Positions 55,420 through 63,304 of a stretch of DNA of 63,304 nt are shown here, piece after piece (positions within the stretch are counted from its first letter, which is position 1; every line of letters starts with the position of its first letter). Under the pieces are notes generated by a model that worked only from the letters and a program-made list of their open reading frames with translations, did no database searches and was not told where the DNA came from. The position numbers and the translations under genes are program-made. Source of the DNA: Acetobacteraceae bacterium. Its GTDB lineage: Bacteria; Pseudomonadota; Alphaproteobacteria; Acetobacterales; Acetobacteraceae. Location of the stretch: NCBI GenBank assembly GCA_027451405.1, contig DAIDJM010000018.1:1-63304 (forward strand). Direction: 5' to 3'.

Positions 55420-57741
55420 TCAGAACGTGACTTTGATGCCGCCATAACCCGCGATGGGGGTGCCGGGGTTGGCGGTGCGCGTGTTGGTGACGCCGCCCGG
55501 GACGAAGCGCCACGGCACGTCACCCACGGGGCCGAAACCGCCGTACGTGTCGTAGCGGCGGTTGGTGATGTTGTTCGCCAGTCCGAACAGCGTGATGTGC
55601 GGCGTCAGCGCGTAGCTCGCATGGAGGCCGAGGAGGACATAGCCGCCCACCGGCTTCGACAAGTTCGCTTCGTCGCCGAACCGGTAGACGCTGCTTTGCA
55701 GAACCGCGGAGGCGCCGACGCTCCAGCGTGGGCTGGCCTGCCAATCGGCGAGCAACGTGCCGCGATGGAGCGGAATTCCGGGAATCCGGTCGCCGGGCAC
55801 GACATGGATCAGGCCATTGGCGTCCGCGCCTGGGCTGTTGGGGCTGTTCAGAGTGAGGCCGTTCTGAAAGGTCGCATCCGTGTAGGCGTAGCCCGCCTGG
55901 AGTCGTAGCCGATCGCTCTCGAAGCGCAAATTGGCCTCGACACCCTGCCGCAGCGTCGCCCCGGCGTTCGTGTAGTAGGCGAGGTTCGCATTGTAGATCG
56001 TCGATTCGTAATAGAGGTCGTCTTCTGTCTTCGTGTGGTAGTAATCCGCATTCCAGACGAGCGTGCCGTCGCCGATCTGGCCGATCGTGCCGCGCGCGCC
56101 GATCTCGACGGTGCGCGCCACGACCTGCTTCAGATTGGGATCGCCCACGAAGAAGTTCAGCAGGGTGCAGGGATTGGCCGGACTCGCGCAGGAAAGCTCG
56201 GTCGGCGTCGGTGCTCGGTTCGTCTCGGTGTAGCTGGCATAAAGCGTCAGCGCCGGCAGCGGGTGCCAGGTGAGGCCGGCCGTCGGGTTGAAGCGGCCAT
56301 AGCTGTGCTGTCCGTTCACCGGACCGCCCAGCTGGTCCGCAAGGTCGATCTCCGCGTTGTTGAAACGTCCGCCCATATGCAGGAACAAACTGGGCAGGAT
56401 CGTGAACAGATCGTCGGCATAGAGGCCGAAATAGCGCGTCGTCGTCGCCACACGGACGGGTGTGACACCCTGGCTCGGCTGATCGATGGTCACACCGGGA
56501 CCGATGAAGAGGTGCGATACCGGGGTGATGCCACCGATCTGGGTGAATGCGTCGAACAGCGTGTTGGAGCCGTCAAAGCTGCCGCCGACCAGGAATCGGT
56601 TGCGGTGTCCAAACCACTCCGCCGTGCTCGTCACATCGGCGGCAGCGCCGTAGGCCTGCGAGTCGATGCCCTCGTTCACCAGGCCTGAATAGGTTCCGCC
56701 ATTGAGGAAATCATTGACCGCAAGCCCGCCCCGGGTCGTCACCACCGAGCCGTCGCTCTGATTGCAGAGCAACCCGGGCTCCGCCGAACAGCTCGCGAGC
56801 TCTTCCGTGACGCCATTCGGAATGCGCTGCGAGAGATCCTGAAAGTAAGCGACGGAATGCAGCGCGATCGTGTCGGAAAGCTTGTCCGTGGCGTTCAGGT
56901 TGAAGGCGACGTATTTATTGTAAACCGTATTCGGGCCGGAGAAGATGCTGCCGATATCGTAATTGAGCGCCTGCACGGGGGTGGCGCCGGGATTGCCGAG
57001 CGTGTCGCTTGCGGCCGTGACATTGGCGTGAACCTCGAGATCGTCGTGACGCCAGCCGAGATCCGAATAGAGCCGGTAGAGCGTCGAGTTCTGTGTCTGT
57101 CGGAACCCGCCGTCGCTGGTGATGTCCGCCGACGCGTAGAGCGCGAAATCGCCGAGACGCCGCCCGTACTCGACGGTCCCGGAGCCCCGCCCATAGCTGC
57201 CGCCCGAGCCTGTGAAGCTGGCGCCCTGGAACGAAAACCCGTCCTTGAGACGCACATCGACGGCACCCCCCAATGCATTGAGACCGAACAGCGGATTCGA
57301 GGCCTCGATATCGACGCTCCGGATCGCCGCCGGTGGGATCAGGTCCCAGTTGACGGTGTCGCCGAACGGATCGTTGAAGCGGGCGCCGTTGACATAGACC
57401 GCGATACCTTCCGCCGTGCCGGCCACGGGCGACGCCGTGAAGCCACGGAAATTGATATCGGGCTGGAACGGATTGCCGTCCACGTCGGTGAGTGACGCGG
57501 AGGGGATTTCCGCGAGGATCGCACCAGTCAGGCTCGGGATGCCGGTCCGCGCGATCGCCTCGGGCCCGAGCACATAGGTGGTTTGCGGCAAATTGAGGCT
57601 GTCGAGACCCCCACCATGCACTTCGCTGGGGGCCACGACCACGATTTCGTCCATAGTATCCGGCGCGGTCTGCGCGCGGGCCACGGGGGCGAGAGTCGCG
57701 ATCAGCGGCAGGAAGGCGAAGGGCGCAAGGCGGGTCGGCAT
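55420..57741 (-). CDS. TonB-dependent outer-membrane receptor
   Basis: 773 residues. Signal peptide at 1-23 (ending ARAQ). TonB box-like TMDEIVVVAPSEV near the mature N-terminus, plug domain (AEIPSASLTDVDGNPFQPDI, NFRGFTASPVAGTAEGIAVY), then a beta-barrel ending in GYGGIKVTF with the terminal Phe. The plug VRLKDGFSFQG region and FAVNGARF-type loops fit siderophore or small-solute receptors, but the ligand is not clear. It takes up its ligand with TonB-ExbBD energy. Two-component genes follow directly, and a repeat array lies just upstream. Confidence 0.93.
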   Translation of the reverse strand: MPTRLAPFAFLPLIATLAPVARAQTAPDTMDEIVVVAPSEVHGGGLDSLNLPQTTYVLGPEAIARTGIPSLTGAILAEIPSASLTDVDGNPFQPDINFRGFTASPVAGTAEGIAVYVNGARFNDPFGDTVNWDLIPPAAIRSVDIEASNPLFGLNALGGAVDVRLKDGFSFQGASFTGSGGSYGRGSGTVEYGRRLGDFALYASADITSDGGFRQTQNSTLYRLYSDLGWRHDDLEVHANVTAASDTLGNPGATPVQALNYDIGSIFSGPNTVYNKYVAFNLNATDKLSDTIALHSVAYFQDLSQRIPNGVTEELASCSAEPGLLCNQSDGSVVTTRGGLAVNDFLNGGTYSGLVNEGIDSQAYGAAADVTSTAEWFGHRNRFLVGGSFDGSNTLFDAFTQIGGITPVSHLFIGPGVTIDQPSQGVTPVRVATTTRYFGLYADDLFTILPSLFLHMGGRFNNAEIDLADQLGGPVNGQHSYGRFNPTAGLTWHPLPALTLYASYTETNRAPTPTELSCASPANPCTLLNFFVGDPNLKQVVARTVEIGARGTIGQIGDGTLVWNADYYHTKTEDDLYYESTIYNANLAYYTNAGATLRQGVEANLRFESDRLRLQAGYAYTDATFQNGLTLNSPNSPGADANGLIHVVPGDRIPGIPLHRGTLLADWQASPRWSVGASAVLQSSVYRFGDEANLSKPVGGYVLLGLHASYALTPHITLFGLANNITNRRYDTYGGFGPVGDVPWRFVPGGVTNTRTANPGTPIAGYGGIKVTF

Positions 57742-57758
57742 CGCGGCTGCCAGTTACC

Positions 57759-57795
57759 CTGACACGCTGTCAGTTCCGTGTCAGTCCGGTGTCAG
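57759..57795. promoter_or_regulatory. Three-unit 11-bp direct repeat (Pho-box-like) upstream of TonB receptor
   Basis: CTGTCAG (57767), GTGTCAG (57778) and GTGTCAG (57789) recur with an exact 11-bp period: 7-bp units with 4-bp spacers. The first unit is also half of the palindrome CTGACA-CGC-TGTCAG (57759-57773). OmpR/PhoB-type regulators bind such arrays. It lies 18-54 bp before the receptor start. Confidence 0.6.
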
Positions 57796-57898
57796 GTTCG
57801 TTAAGATTGCCGCCCGCCCCGTGCGCGGCCCAGCGGGTTGCGGCCAGGGCGGCTTTCGGTGTGGACTCCGCCGCCAGCAACGGACGCGGGAGACGAGG

Positions 57899-58900
57899 GT
57901 GAGCGACCAGAACCGTATGTGGAAACTCGCGGCTCGCCCGGTGGGAATGCCGAAGCGCAGCGATTTCCGGCTCGAAACCGGGACCGTGCCCCCGCCGGGC
58001 CCCGGTCAGGTCGTGGTGCGCAACCGGTATATTTCTCTCGATCCCGCCATGCGCGGCTGGATGAACGACATGCGCAGCTACATCCCCCCGGTGCCGCTCG
58101 GCGAGGTGATGCGCGCCGGCGCCGTGGGCGAGGTCGTCGCGTCGAACCATCCCGACCTGCGCCCCGGCGATCACGCGGTGGGCATGTTCGGCGTGCAGGA
58201 ATTTGCGGTGGCGGACGGCGCGGGAGTGCAGAAAGTCGATCCGAAGATGGCGCCGCTGCCTCTGTTTCTTTCGGCCATCGGCATGCCGGGGCTCACCGCC
58301 TATTTCGGGCTGATCGATATCGGCAACCCGCAGCCGGGACAGACCGTCGTCGTCTCGGCGGCCTCGGGAGCGGTGGGGGCGATCGTCGGGCAGATCGCGA
58401 AGATAAAGGGCGCCCGCGCAGTCGGTATCGCGGGCGGACCCGCGAAATGCGCCTACGTGACCGATGCGCTCGGTTTCGACGCTTGCATCGATTACAAAAA
58501 CGAGCGGGTCGGCGATGCGCTCTCCCGGCACTGTCCTGGCGGCATCGACGTTTATTTCGACAATGTGGGCGGTGAGATCCTCGACGAAGCGCTGGCGCGC
58601 CTGGCGCGCCGGGCGCGGGTCGTCATTTGCGGCGCCATTTCGCAATACAACGCCACGGGACCGGTGCAGGGACCGCGAAACTATCTCTCGTTACTGATCA
58701 ACAATGCGCGCATGGAGGGTTTCGTGGTGTTCAACTACGCGGATCGTTATCCGGAAGGGCTGGCGGCACTGGCCGGCTGGGTGGCTGCGGGCAGAATCAA
58801 GTCGAAGGAGGATATCGTCGAGGGCATCGAGACCTTTCCGGAGACGCTGCTGAAGCTCTTCACCGGAGAGAATTTCGGCAAGCTGATGCTTGCGGTCTGA
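57899..58900 (+). CDS. MDR-family NADP-dependent oxidoreductase (CurA-like)
   Basis: 333 residues from GTG 57899 ([16 protein letters not shown]). The medium-chain dehydrogenase fold without catalytic zinc is indicated: [20 protein letters not shown], cofactor motif [20 protein letters not shown] and [20 protein letters not shown]. Related enzymes (curcumin/leukotriene-type reductases) reduce alpha,beta-unsaturated carbonyls. Only 1 bp separates it from the enoyl-CoA hydratase gene, so both are likely in one acyl-CoA catabolism operon. An ATG at 57917 is an alternative start. Confidence 0.9.
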   Translation: MSDQNRMWKLAARPVGMPKRSDFRLETGTVPPPGPGQVVVRNRYISLDPAMRGWMNDMRSYIPPVPLGEVMRAGAVGEVVASNHPDLRPGDHAVGMFGVQEFAVADGAGVQKVDPKMAPLPLFLSAIGMPGLTAYFGLIDIGNPQPGQTVVVSAASGAVGAIVGQIAKIKGARAVGIAGGPAKCAYVTDALGFDACIDYKNERVGDALSRHCPGGIDVYFDNVGGEILDEALARLARRARVVICGAISQYNATGPVQGPRNYLSLLINNARMEGFVVFNYADRYPEGLAALAGWVAAGRIKSKEDIVEGIETFPETLLKLFTGENFGKLMLAV

Positions 58901-58901
58901 C

Positions 58902-59681
58902 ATGCCGGGCTCTCCTGAAACCATCCTGGTCCGCACCGAAGGGCGGGTCGCCGTCGTGACGCTGAACCGGCCGCAGGCCTTGAACGCGCTCAATGCGCAA
59001 TGCATGCGCGAAATCACCACGACCTTTGCGGCTTTCGACGACGATCCGGGGATCGGTTGCCTGCTGCTGACGGGATCCGAGCGCGCCTTCGCGGCCGGAG
59101 CGGACATCAAGGAGATGGCGCAGCAGGATGCGGTGTCGATGGCGGAGGCGGACTGGTTCGGCGGCTGGGACGCAGTGTCGCGCATCCGCACGCCGATCGT
59201 TGCCGCGGTCGCCGGTCATGCGCTGGGCGGCGGGTGCGAGCTCGCGATGATGGCGGACGTGCTGATCGCGGCCGAGAATGCGCGATTCGGTCAGCCGGAG
59301 ATCCGGCTCGGCGTGATCCCCGGCATGGGCGGATCGCAGCGGCTCGCCCGCGCCATCGGCAAGGCGAAGGCGATGGAGATGTGTCTCACGGGACGCACCC
59401 TGGATGCGGCGGAAGCGGAACGCAGCGGGCTCGTTTCGCGGGTGGTGCCGACGGACCGGCTGATGGAGGAGGCGCTCGCTCTGGCGACGGCCATTGCCCA
59501 TATGCCGCGGCCGGCTGCCCGGGCGGTGAAGGAGGCGATCAACCGCGCGTTCGAATTGCCGCTGGCCGAGGGTCTCCGCGCCGAGCGCCGCCTGTTCCAT
59601 GCGCTGTTCGCGACCGAGGACCAGAAGGAAGGCATGGCCGCCTTCGTCGAAAAGCGGAAGCCGGTCTGGCGACACCGCTGA
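58902..59681 (+). CDS. Enoyl-CoA hydratase
   Basis: 259 residues from ATG 58902. Crotonase motifs: [20 protein letters not shown], oxyanion hole [34 protein letters not shown] with the first catalytic Glu region and [20 protein letters not shown] with the second. It hydrates trans-2-enoyl-CoA to 3-hydroxyacyl-CoA. PaaF/FadB-like by motif; precise chain preference not readable. Follows the MDR gene directly. tRNA-Ala is 62 bp downstream. Confidence 0.93.
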   Translation: MPGSPETILVRTEGRVAVVTLNRPQALNALNAQCMREITTTFAAFDDDPGIGCLLLTGSERAFAAGADIKEMAQQDAVSMAEADWFGGWDAVSRIRTPIVAAVAGHALGGGCELAMMADVLIAAENARFGQPEIRLGVIPGMGGSQRLARAIGKAKAMEMCLTGRTLDAAEAERSGLVSRVVPTDRLMEEALALATAIAHMPRPAARAVKEAINRAFELPLAEGLRAERRLFHALFATEDQKEGMAAFVEKRKPVWRHR

Positions 59682-59699
59682 CGGCCCGGAGGGCTGGCC

Positions 59700-59729
59700 T
59701 TGCGCGACGAGGCCGGGCGCCTCTATAGG
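59700..59729 (+). promoter_or_regulatory. Promoter of tRNA-Ala
   Basis: TTGCGC (59700-59705), an 18-bp spacer and TATAGG (59724-59729). The expected start would be ~8 bases before the tRNA 5' end. Confidence 0.5.
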
Positions 59730-59743
59730 CTCAGCGCCGCACC

Positions 59744-59819
59744 GGGGCCGTAGCTCAGTTGGGAGAGCGCCTGAATGGCATTCAGGAGGTCGTCGGTTCG
59801 ATTCCGATTGGCTCCACCA
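59744..59819 (+). tRNA. tRNA-Ala (anticodon GGC)
   Basis: 76 bases with encoded CCA. Acceptor arms GGGGCCG/TGGCTCC, D-arm GCTC..GAGC, anticodon stem CCTGA/TCAGG with loop ATGGCAT (anticodon GGC), T-arm GTCGG/CCGAT with loop TTCGATT. It reads GCC/GCU alanine codons. Confidence 0.97.
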
Positions 59820-59845
59820 GTTTCCCCTTATTTTTGCTCGGTTTT

Positions 59846-59864
59846 GATATCCGGCTTGGATATC
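59846..59864. repeat. Hairpin after tRNA-Ala
   Basis: GATATCC (59846-59852) and GGATATC (59858-59864) form a 7-bp stem; the 9-mer GATATCCGG also occurs twice in direct orientation (59846 and 59859). It could terminate the tRNA transcript or be an operator for dgt. It marks the start of the lower-GC segment. Confidence 0.6.
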
Positions 59865-59890
59865 CGGGCACGACGCGGTAAGCCGCTGCC

Positions 59891-61033
59891 ATGTCGCTTG
59901 CCCCCTATGCCTCTGATCCTGCTTGTTCGCGCGGCCGCCAGTATGCGGAGGCGCCGAGCAGCACGCGCAGCCCATTCCAGCGTGATCGTGACCGGGTGCT
60001 GCACTCTACGGCCTTTCGCAAGCTGCAGTATAAAACCCAAGTATTTGTCATTCATGAGGGCGATTTTTATCGCACCCGCCTGACCCACAGCCTGGAAGTG
60101 GCGCAGATTGCCCGCAGCCTCGCGCGCGGCCTTGGACTTGATGAGGATTTAACCGAAACCCTTGCCCTCGCGCATGATCTGGGCCACCCGCCCTTCGGCC
60201 ATGCAGGTGAAGCTGGACTCAACGACGCGCTCGCCGCGCATGGCGGCTTTGATCACAACGCTCAGAGCCTGCGCAGCATTTCGCTTCTTGAATGCCGCTA
60301 TCCGGGTTTCGATGGGCTGAATCTGACATGGGAATCGCTCGAAGGCATTGCCAAGCATAACGGCCCGCTGCCCAACCCGCCCGCTTATATCGCCGCGTTT
60401 GATGCGTCCTATCCGCTTGACCTGACCCACCAAGCCGGTGCCGAGGCGCAAGTGGCCGCCCTTGCCGATGACATCGCCTATCACGCGCATGACCTGGATG
60501 ACGGGCTACGGGCCGGCTTATTCACCCTGGATGATCTGGCTGCGCTGCCCGTGGTGGGGGAGGTTCTGACCGAGGCGCGGCAGCTTTCCACCGATCCGCG
60601 ACGGATTCGCGCCCATCTGGTCCGCCAGATGATCGGCGTTTTTGTCACCGGCGCCCTGGCCGAAAGCCGCGCGCGTCTGGCGACATTAGCTCCCGCCTCC
60701 GCCGATGCGATCCGGCGCGCCGATCAGCCGGTGATCGGCTTCAGCCCCGCTTTGGTGGCGGCTCATCAAGAGATCCGCAGCTTTCTATATGCGCGCATGT
60801 ATCGCCATTGGCGGGTCAACCGCATGACCCATAAGGTTGAAGCCGTTGTCCGCGAGATGGCCAGCTTGTTTCTCGACCGGCCAGATTTGCTGCGCGATGA
60901 TTGGCGCGACCGCGCTGGCGCGCCGCATAGTCCTGAGACCGCCGAAATCGTGCGTGACTACATCGCGGGTATGACGGATCGTTTCGCCCTGGATGAGCAT
61001 CGCCGCTTGATTGATCCCTATTCTGCTGCCTGA
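59891..61033 (+). CDS. dgt: Deoxyguanosinetriphosphate triphosphohydrolase-like protein
   Basis: 380 residues. HD-domain metal ligands: RTRLTHSLEVAQIARSLARG (His66), LALAHDLGHPPFGHAGEAGL (His95-Asp96 and second HG), with the conserved FRKLQYKTQVFVIHEGDFYR before. It hydrolyses dNTPs to deoxynucleosides and triphosphate, regulating dNTP pools. The dgt-argS-SPOR order is typical for Rhodospirillales. Codon use is less GC-biased than in genes before the tRNA. The argS start follows by 8 bp. Confidence 0.95.
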   Translation: MSLAPYASDPACSRGRQYAEAPSSTRSPFQRDRDRVLHSTAFRKLQYKTQVFVIHEGDFYRTRLTHSLEVAQIARSLARGLGLDEDLTETLALAHDLGHPPFGHAGEAGLNDALAAHGGFDHNAQSLRSISLLECRYPGFDGLNLTWESLEGIAKHNGPLPNPPAYIAAFDASYPLDLTHQAGAEAQVAALADDIAYHAHDLDDGLRAGLFTLDDLAALPVVGEVLTEARQLSTDPRRIRAHLVRQMIGVFVTGALAESRARLATLAPASADAIRRADQPVIGFSPALVAAHQEIRSFLYARMYRHWRVNRMTHKVEAVVREMASLFLDRPDLLRDDWRDRAGAPHSPETAEIVRDYIAGMTDRFALDEHRRLIDPYSAA

Positions 61034-61040
61034 GGTTACC

Positions 61041-62831
61041 ATGTCTGAGAATTTGTTTACCGACCTGCGCGAGATCGTGCTCGCCACCCTGCGCCGCCTC
61101 TATCCGCAATTGGGAGCTGATGCGCTCGCGCGGATTGAAGTGACGCCAACGCGCGAGGCCGCGCATGGCGATATGGCGACCAATGCTGCCTTGATCGGCG
61201 CCAAGCCGCTCGGCGAAAATCCGCGCACGCTGGCCGCCCGTCTTGCGGCTGAACTCGCCGCCCACGCCCTGATCGCCAAGGCCGAACCGGCTGGCCCCGG
61301 TTTCATCAATCTGTCACTCCATGATGCGGTATGGCAGGCGCAGCTTCCCGTTATGCTGCGCACCGGCCCTGCTTATGGCGCCAGCCGACTGGGTCAGGGC
61401 CAGCGCGCCAATGTTGAATATGTGTCGGCCAACCCCACCGGGCCGCTGCATGTCGGTCATTGCCGAGGCGCTGTGGTCGGCGATGCGTTGGCCAATCTGT
61501 TGGCCAAAGCGGGCTTCGCGGTCACGCGTGAATATTACGTGAACGATGCCGGCGCCCAGGTGATTGCGCTCGCTTGGTCCGTCTATTGGCGCTATTTGCA
61601 AGCTATCGGCACCAGCCTGAGAGAGGCGGATTTCGCCGCCGCCACGCCGACCGGCCTACAATATTCCGGGGATTATTTGATCCCGATTGGCGCGCAACTG
61701 GCGAAAGCCCATGGCACTGGCTTCGCCAGCGCCGAACGCGGCATCGCTGATCCGGCCCTGTGGCTCGAGCCCGTCCGCGACCATGCGATCAATGCGATGA
61801 TGGCGTTGGTGCGTGATGATCTCGCCGCCCTGGGCGTGCATCATGACGTGGTCACCAGCGAGGCGGACATGATCCGCTCCGGCGGGGTGAGCCGCGCCGT
61901 GGCGACCCTCGAACAACGCGGTCTGCTCTATCAAGGCGTGCTGGAGCCGCCGAAGGGCAAAACCCCGGATGATTGGGAACCACGCGAGCAAACCTTGTTT
62001 CGCAGCACCGATTTCGGCGATGACGTCGATCGTCCGGTTCGAAAATCCGACGGTTCGAACACGTATTTTCTCAATGATATCGCCTATCATGCTGATAAAA
62101 TCGCCCGCGATTACGGCCTATTGATCGACGTGCTCGGCGCCGATCATGGCGGCTACACCAAGCGCATGCAGGCGGCGGTGAAAGCGATGGGTGGCCATAA
62201 CGCACCGGAATTTGAGATCGTGCTGTGCCAAATCGTGCGGGTGCTCAAGGACGGCGTGCCGATGCGCATGAGTAAGCGGGCCGGCACCTATGTTGAATTG
62301 CGCGATTTGATCGATGCGGTGGGCCGCGACGTGGTGCGCTTCATCATGCTGATGCGTAAATCCGACGCGCAAATGGATTTCGACCTCGACGCCGCCGTTG
62401 CCCAGACGCGGGAAAACCCGGTTTTTTACGTGCAATACGCCCATGCGCGCTGCCGCTCGGTGCTGCGCGCAGCCGCCGCGATTGATGAGCTTGGCGCGGT
62501 CGATGAGGCCAGCTTGGCGCATGCCGATCTGACCTCGCTCACCGCCCCGGAAGAGTTGGCGCTGATCAGGCGTCTCGCCGCCTGGCCCCGGCAGGTGGAA
62601 GCGGCGGCCATCGCCCGCGAGCCGCACCGAATCGGATTTTTCGTGTATGATGTCGCATCGGATTTTCACGCGCTCTGGAATAAAGGCCGCGATGACACAT
62701 CGCTTCGCTTCATTCGTTCGGACCAACCGGTTGAAACCCGCGCGCGGCTCGCGCTGGTTGCAGCCACCGCCTTGGTCATTCGCTCGGCTCTGGCCGTCAT
62801 GGGGGTCACGCCGGTTGAGGAAATGCGGTGA
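61041..62831 (+). CDS. argS: Arginyl-tRNA synthetase
   Basis: 596 residues from ATG 61041, with GAGG five bases upstream (in TGAGG, overlapping the dgt stop). Class I motifs: NPTGPLHVGHCRGAVVGDAL (HIGH-type) and RMSKRAGTYVEL in place of KMSKS. N-terminal ArgRS additional domain (RLYPQLGADALARIE) and C-terminal anticodon-binding helices. It charges tRNA-Arg. Length normal; frame intact. Confidence 0.97.
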   Translation: MSENLFTDLREIVLATLRRLYPQLGADALARIEVTPTREAAHGDMATNAALIGAKPLGENPRTLAARLAAELAAHALIAKAEPAGPGFINLSLHDAVWQAQLPVMLRTGPAYGASRLGQGQRANVEYVSANPTGPLHVGHCRGAVVGDALANLLAKAGFAVTREYYVNDAGAQVIALAWSVYWRYLQAIGTSLREADFAAATPTGLQYSGDYLIPIGAQLAKAHGTGFASAERGIADPALWLEPVRDHAINAMMALVRDDLAALGVHHDVVTSEADMIRSGGVSRAVATLEQRGLLYQGVLEPPKGKTPDDWEPREQTLFRSTDFGDDVDRPVRKSDGSNTYFLNDIAYHADKIARDYGLLIDVLGADHGGYTKRMQAAVKAMGGHNAPEFEIVLCQIVRVLKDGVPMRMSKRAGTYVELRDLIDAVGRDVVRFIMLMRKSDAQMDFDLDAAVAQTRENPVFYVQYAHARCRSVLRAAAAIDELGAVDEASLAHADLTSLTAPEELALIRRLAAWPRQVEAAAIAREPHRIGFFVYDVASDFHALWNKGRDDTSLRFIRSDQPVETRARLALVAATALVIRSALAVMGVTPVEEMR

Positions 62832-62869
62832 GGCACCATTGGCGATGAGCGCGCAAGGACAGCCCCGCC

Positions 62870-63304
62870 ATGGATGACGAGGATCTCGACATCCCGCCTT
62901 ATGCGCATCCGCAATTGCGCGAACGGCGCATGGATGATGCGACGCGGCGGATCGTTCTGATCGCGGGCGGGCTCGGCCTCGGGGTGATTTTGGTGGCGAT
63001 TGTCTGGAACGGGTACCATGCGGGGTTGGGGCCGCCGCCCGTGGTCAAACCGTTGGCGACACCGATGCGCACGATCCCGGCCAATCGCGGGGGCCTGCAA
63101 GTACCCGGCGCCAATGAGCCGATTCTCTCTGGCGCGCCGCCCTCACCGCCCCATCTCGCACCGCCGCCGCCATCGCCCGACCTCGCCCCGCTGGAAGCCG
63201 CCAAACCAACCAGCCCAACCAGCCCAACCGGACCATCGGGAGCATCCGGACCGTCCGCCCCGCCGAGCACCACGCCACCACCGCTTTCGCTGCCGCTGCC
63301 CCCC
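62870..63304 (+). CDS. SPOR-domain-type membrane protein, 3' truncated
   Basis: Starts at ATG 62870 and is open to the window edge (145 codons seen). N-terminal cytoplasmic part (MDDEDLDIPPYAHPQLRERR), one membrane helix (IVLIAGGLGLGVILVAIVWN, about residues 29-48), then a Pro/Ala/Ser-rich periplasmic linker. This matches the N-terminus of SPOR-domain cell-division proteins found after argS in Rhodospirillales; the SPOR domain itself would be beyond the window, so the call rests on architecture and position. Confidence 0.7.
   Translation, partial: MDDEDLDIPPYAHPQLRERRMDDATRRIVLIAGGLGLGVILVAIVWNGYHAGLGPPPVVKPLATPMRTIPANRGGLQVPGANEPILSGAPPSPPHLAPPPPSPDLAPLEAAKPTSPTSPTGPSGASGPSAPPSTTPPPLSLPLPP

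Noticed and set aside
59744-59867. tRNA-Ala as an integration site of a mobile element
   Set aside because: No integrase, no direct repeat of the tRNA 3' end within the window, and the following genes are core genes. The composition shift is kept as a separate finding.

Overview
The window is high-GC, densely coded DNA from an alphaproteobacterium, most likely an acidophilic or acetic-acid-type member of the Acetobacteraceae/Rhodospirillales. This is inference from several things: AdhB-like triheme cytochrome c, HldE, MbfA, SdhE next to Mfd, the dgt-argS-SPOR gene order, and two families of palindromic intergenic repeats. No plasmid, phage, transposase or CRISPR signature was seen. Almost every intergenic gap is under 200 bp and none without a gene exceeds 300 bp.

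Layout. 1-4791: partial S9 peptidase, a hypothetical gene, bioD and a glycosyltransferase. 4857-7774 (minus): psiE-like gene, a pseudokinase and a small membrane protein. 7892-12746: triheme cytochrome c, CaCA antiporter, YeiH-type transporter and its LysR regulator. 12934-17864: radA, cupredoxin, ankyrin-like secreted protein, MbfA iron exporter and a WcbI-like protein. 17937-22309: hldE, PAP2 phosphatase, FkbM methyltransferase and manC. 22370-25644: M20 amidohydrolase, DUF2189 membrane protein and a GH10 enzyme. 25708-33004 (minus): a tightly overlapped glycan operon (GT4, acyltransferase-3, GT4, NAD-epimerase, GMC oxidoreductase, then UDP-glucose dehydrogenase).

33170-36166 (minus): petB-petC-mtnP, divergent from hemF and a GT2 gene (36291-37885). 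38062-39672: 2Fe-2S ferredoxin and an MFS transporter. 39713-45630: GH15, asd and GH31. 45824-50698 (minus): sdhE-mfd-GST-moaB, divergent from recG and a TraB/GumN gene. 53674-57741 (minus): TonB-dependent receptor followed by an OmpR-type regulator and histidine kinase. 57899-59681: MDR oxidoreductase and enoyl-CoA hydratase. 59744-59819: tRNA-Ala(GGC). 59891-63304: dgt, argS and a truncated SPOR-type gene, with visibly lower GC and different codon choice.

Themes: cell-envelope and polysaccharide synthesis (hldE, manC, ugd, five or six glycosyltransferases, acyltransferase, FkbM), respiration and haem (petBC, hemF, cytochrome c, sdhE), DNA repair (radA, mfd, recG) and metal handling (mbfA, cupredoxin, TonB receptor). 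The most distinctive non-coding content is two repeat families. Family A is AT-rich (10-11 bp stems such as CTTCTTTTTC/GAAAAAGAAG). Family B is GC-rich, with two hairpins ending in GCCGGAGG. They sit in many intergenic gaps, supply ribosome binding sites to three genes and provide the C-terminal tails of four proteins.
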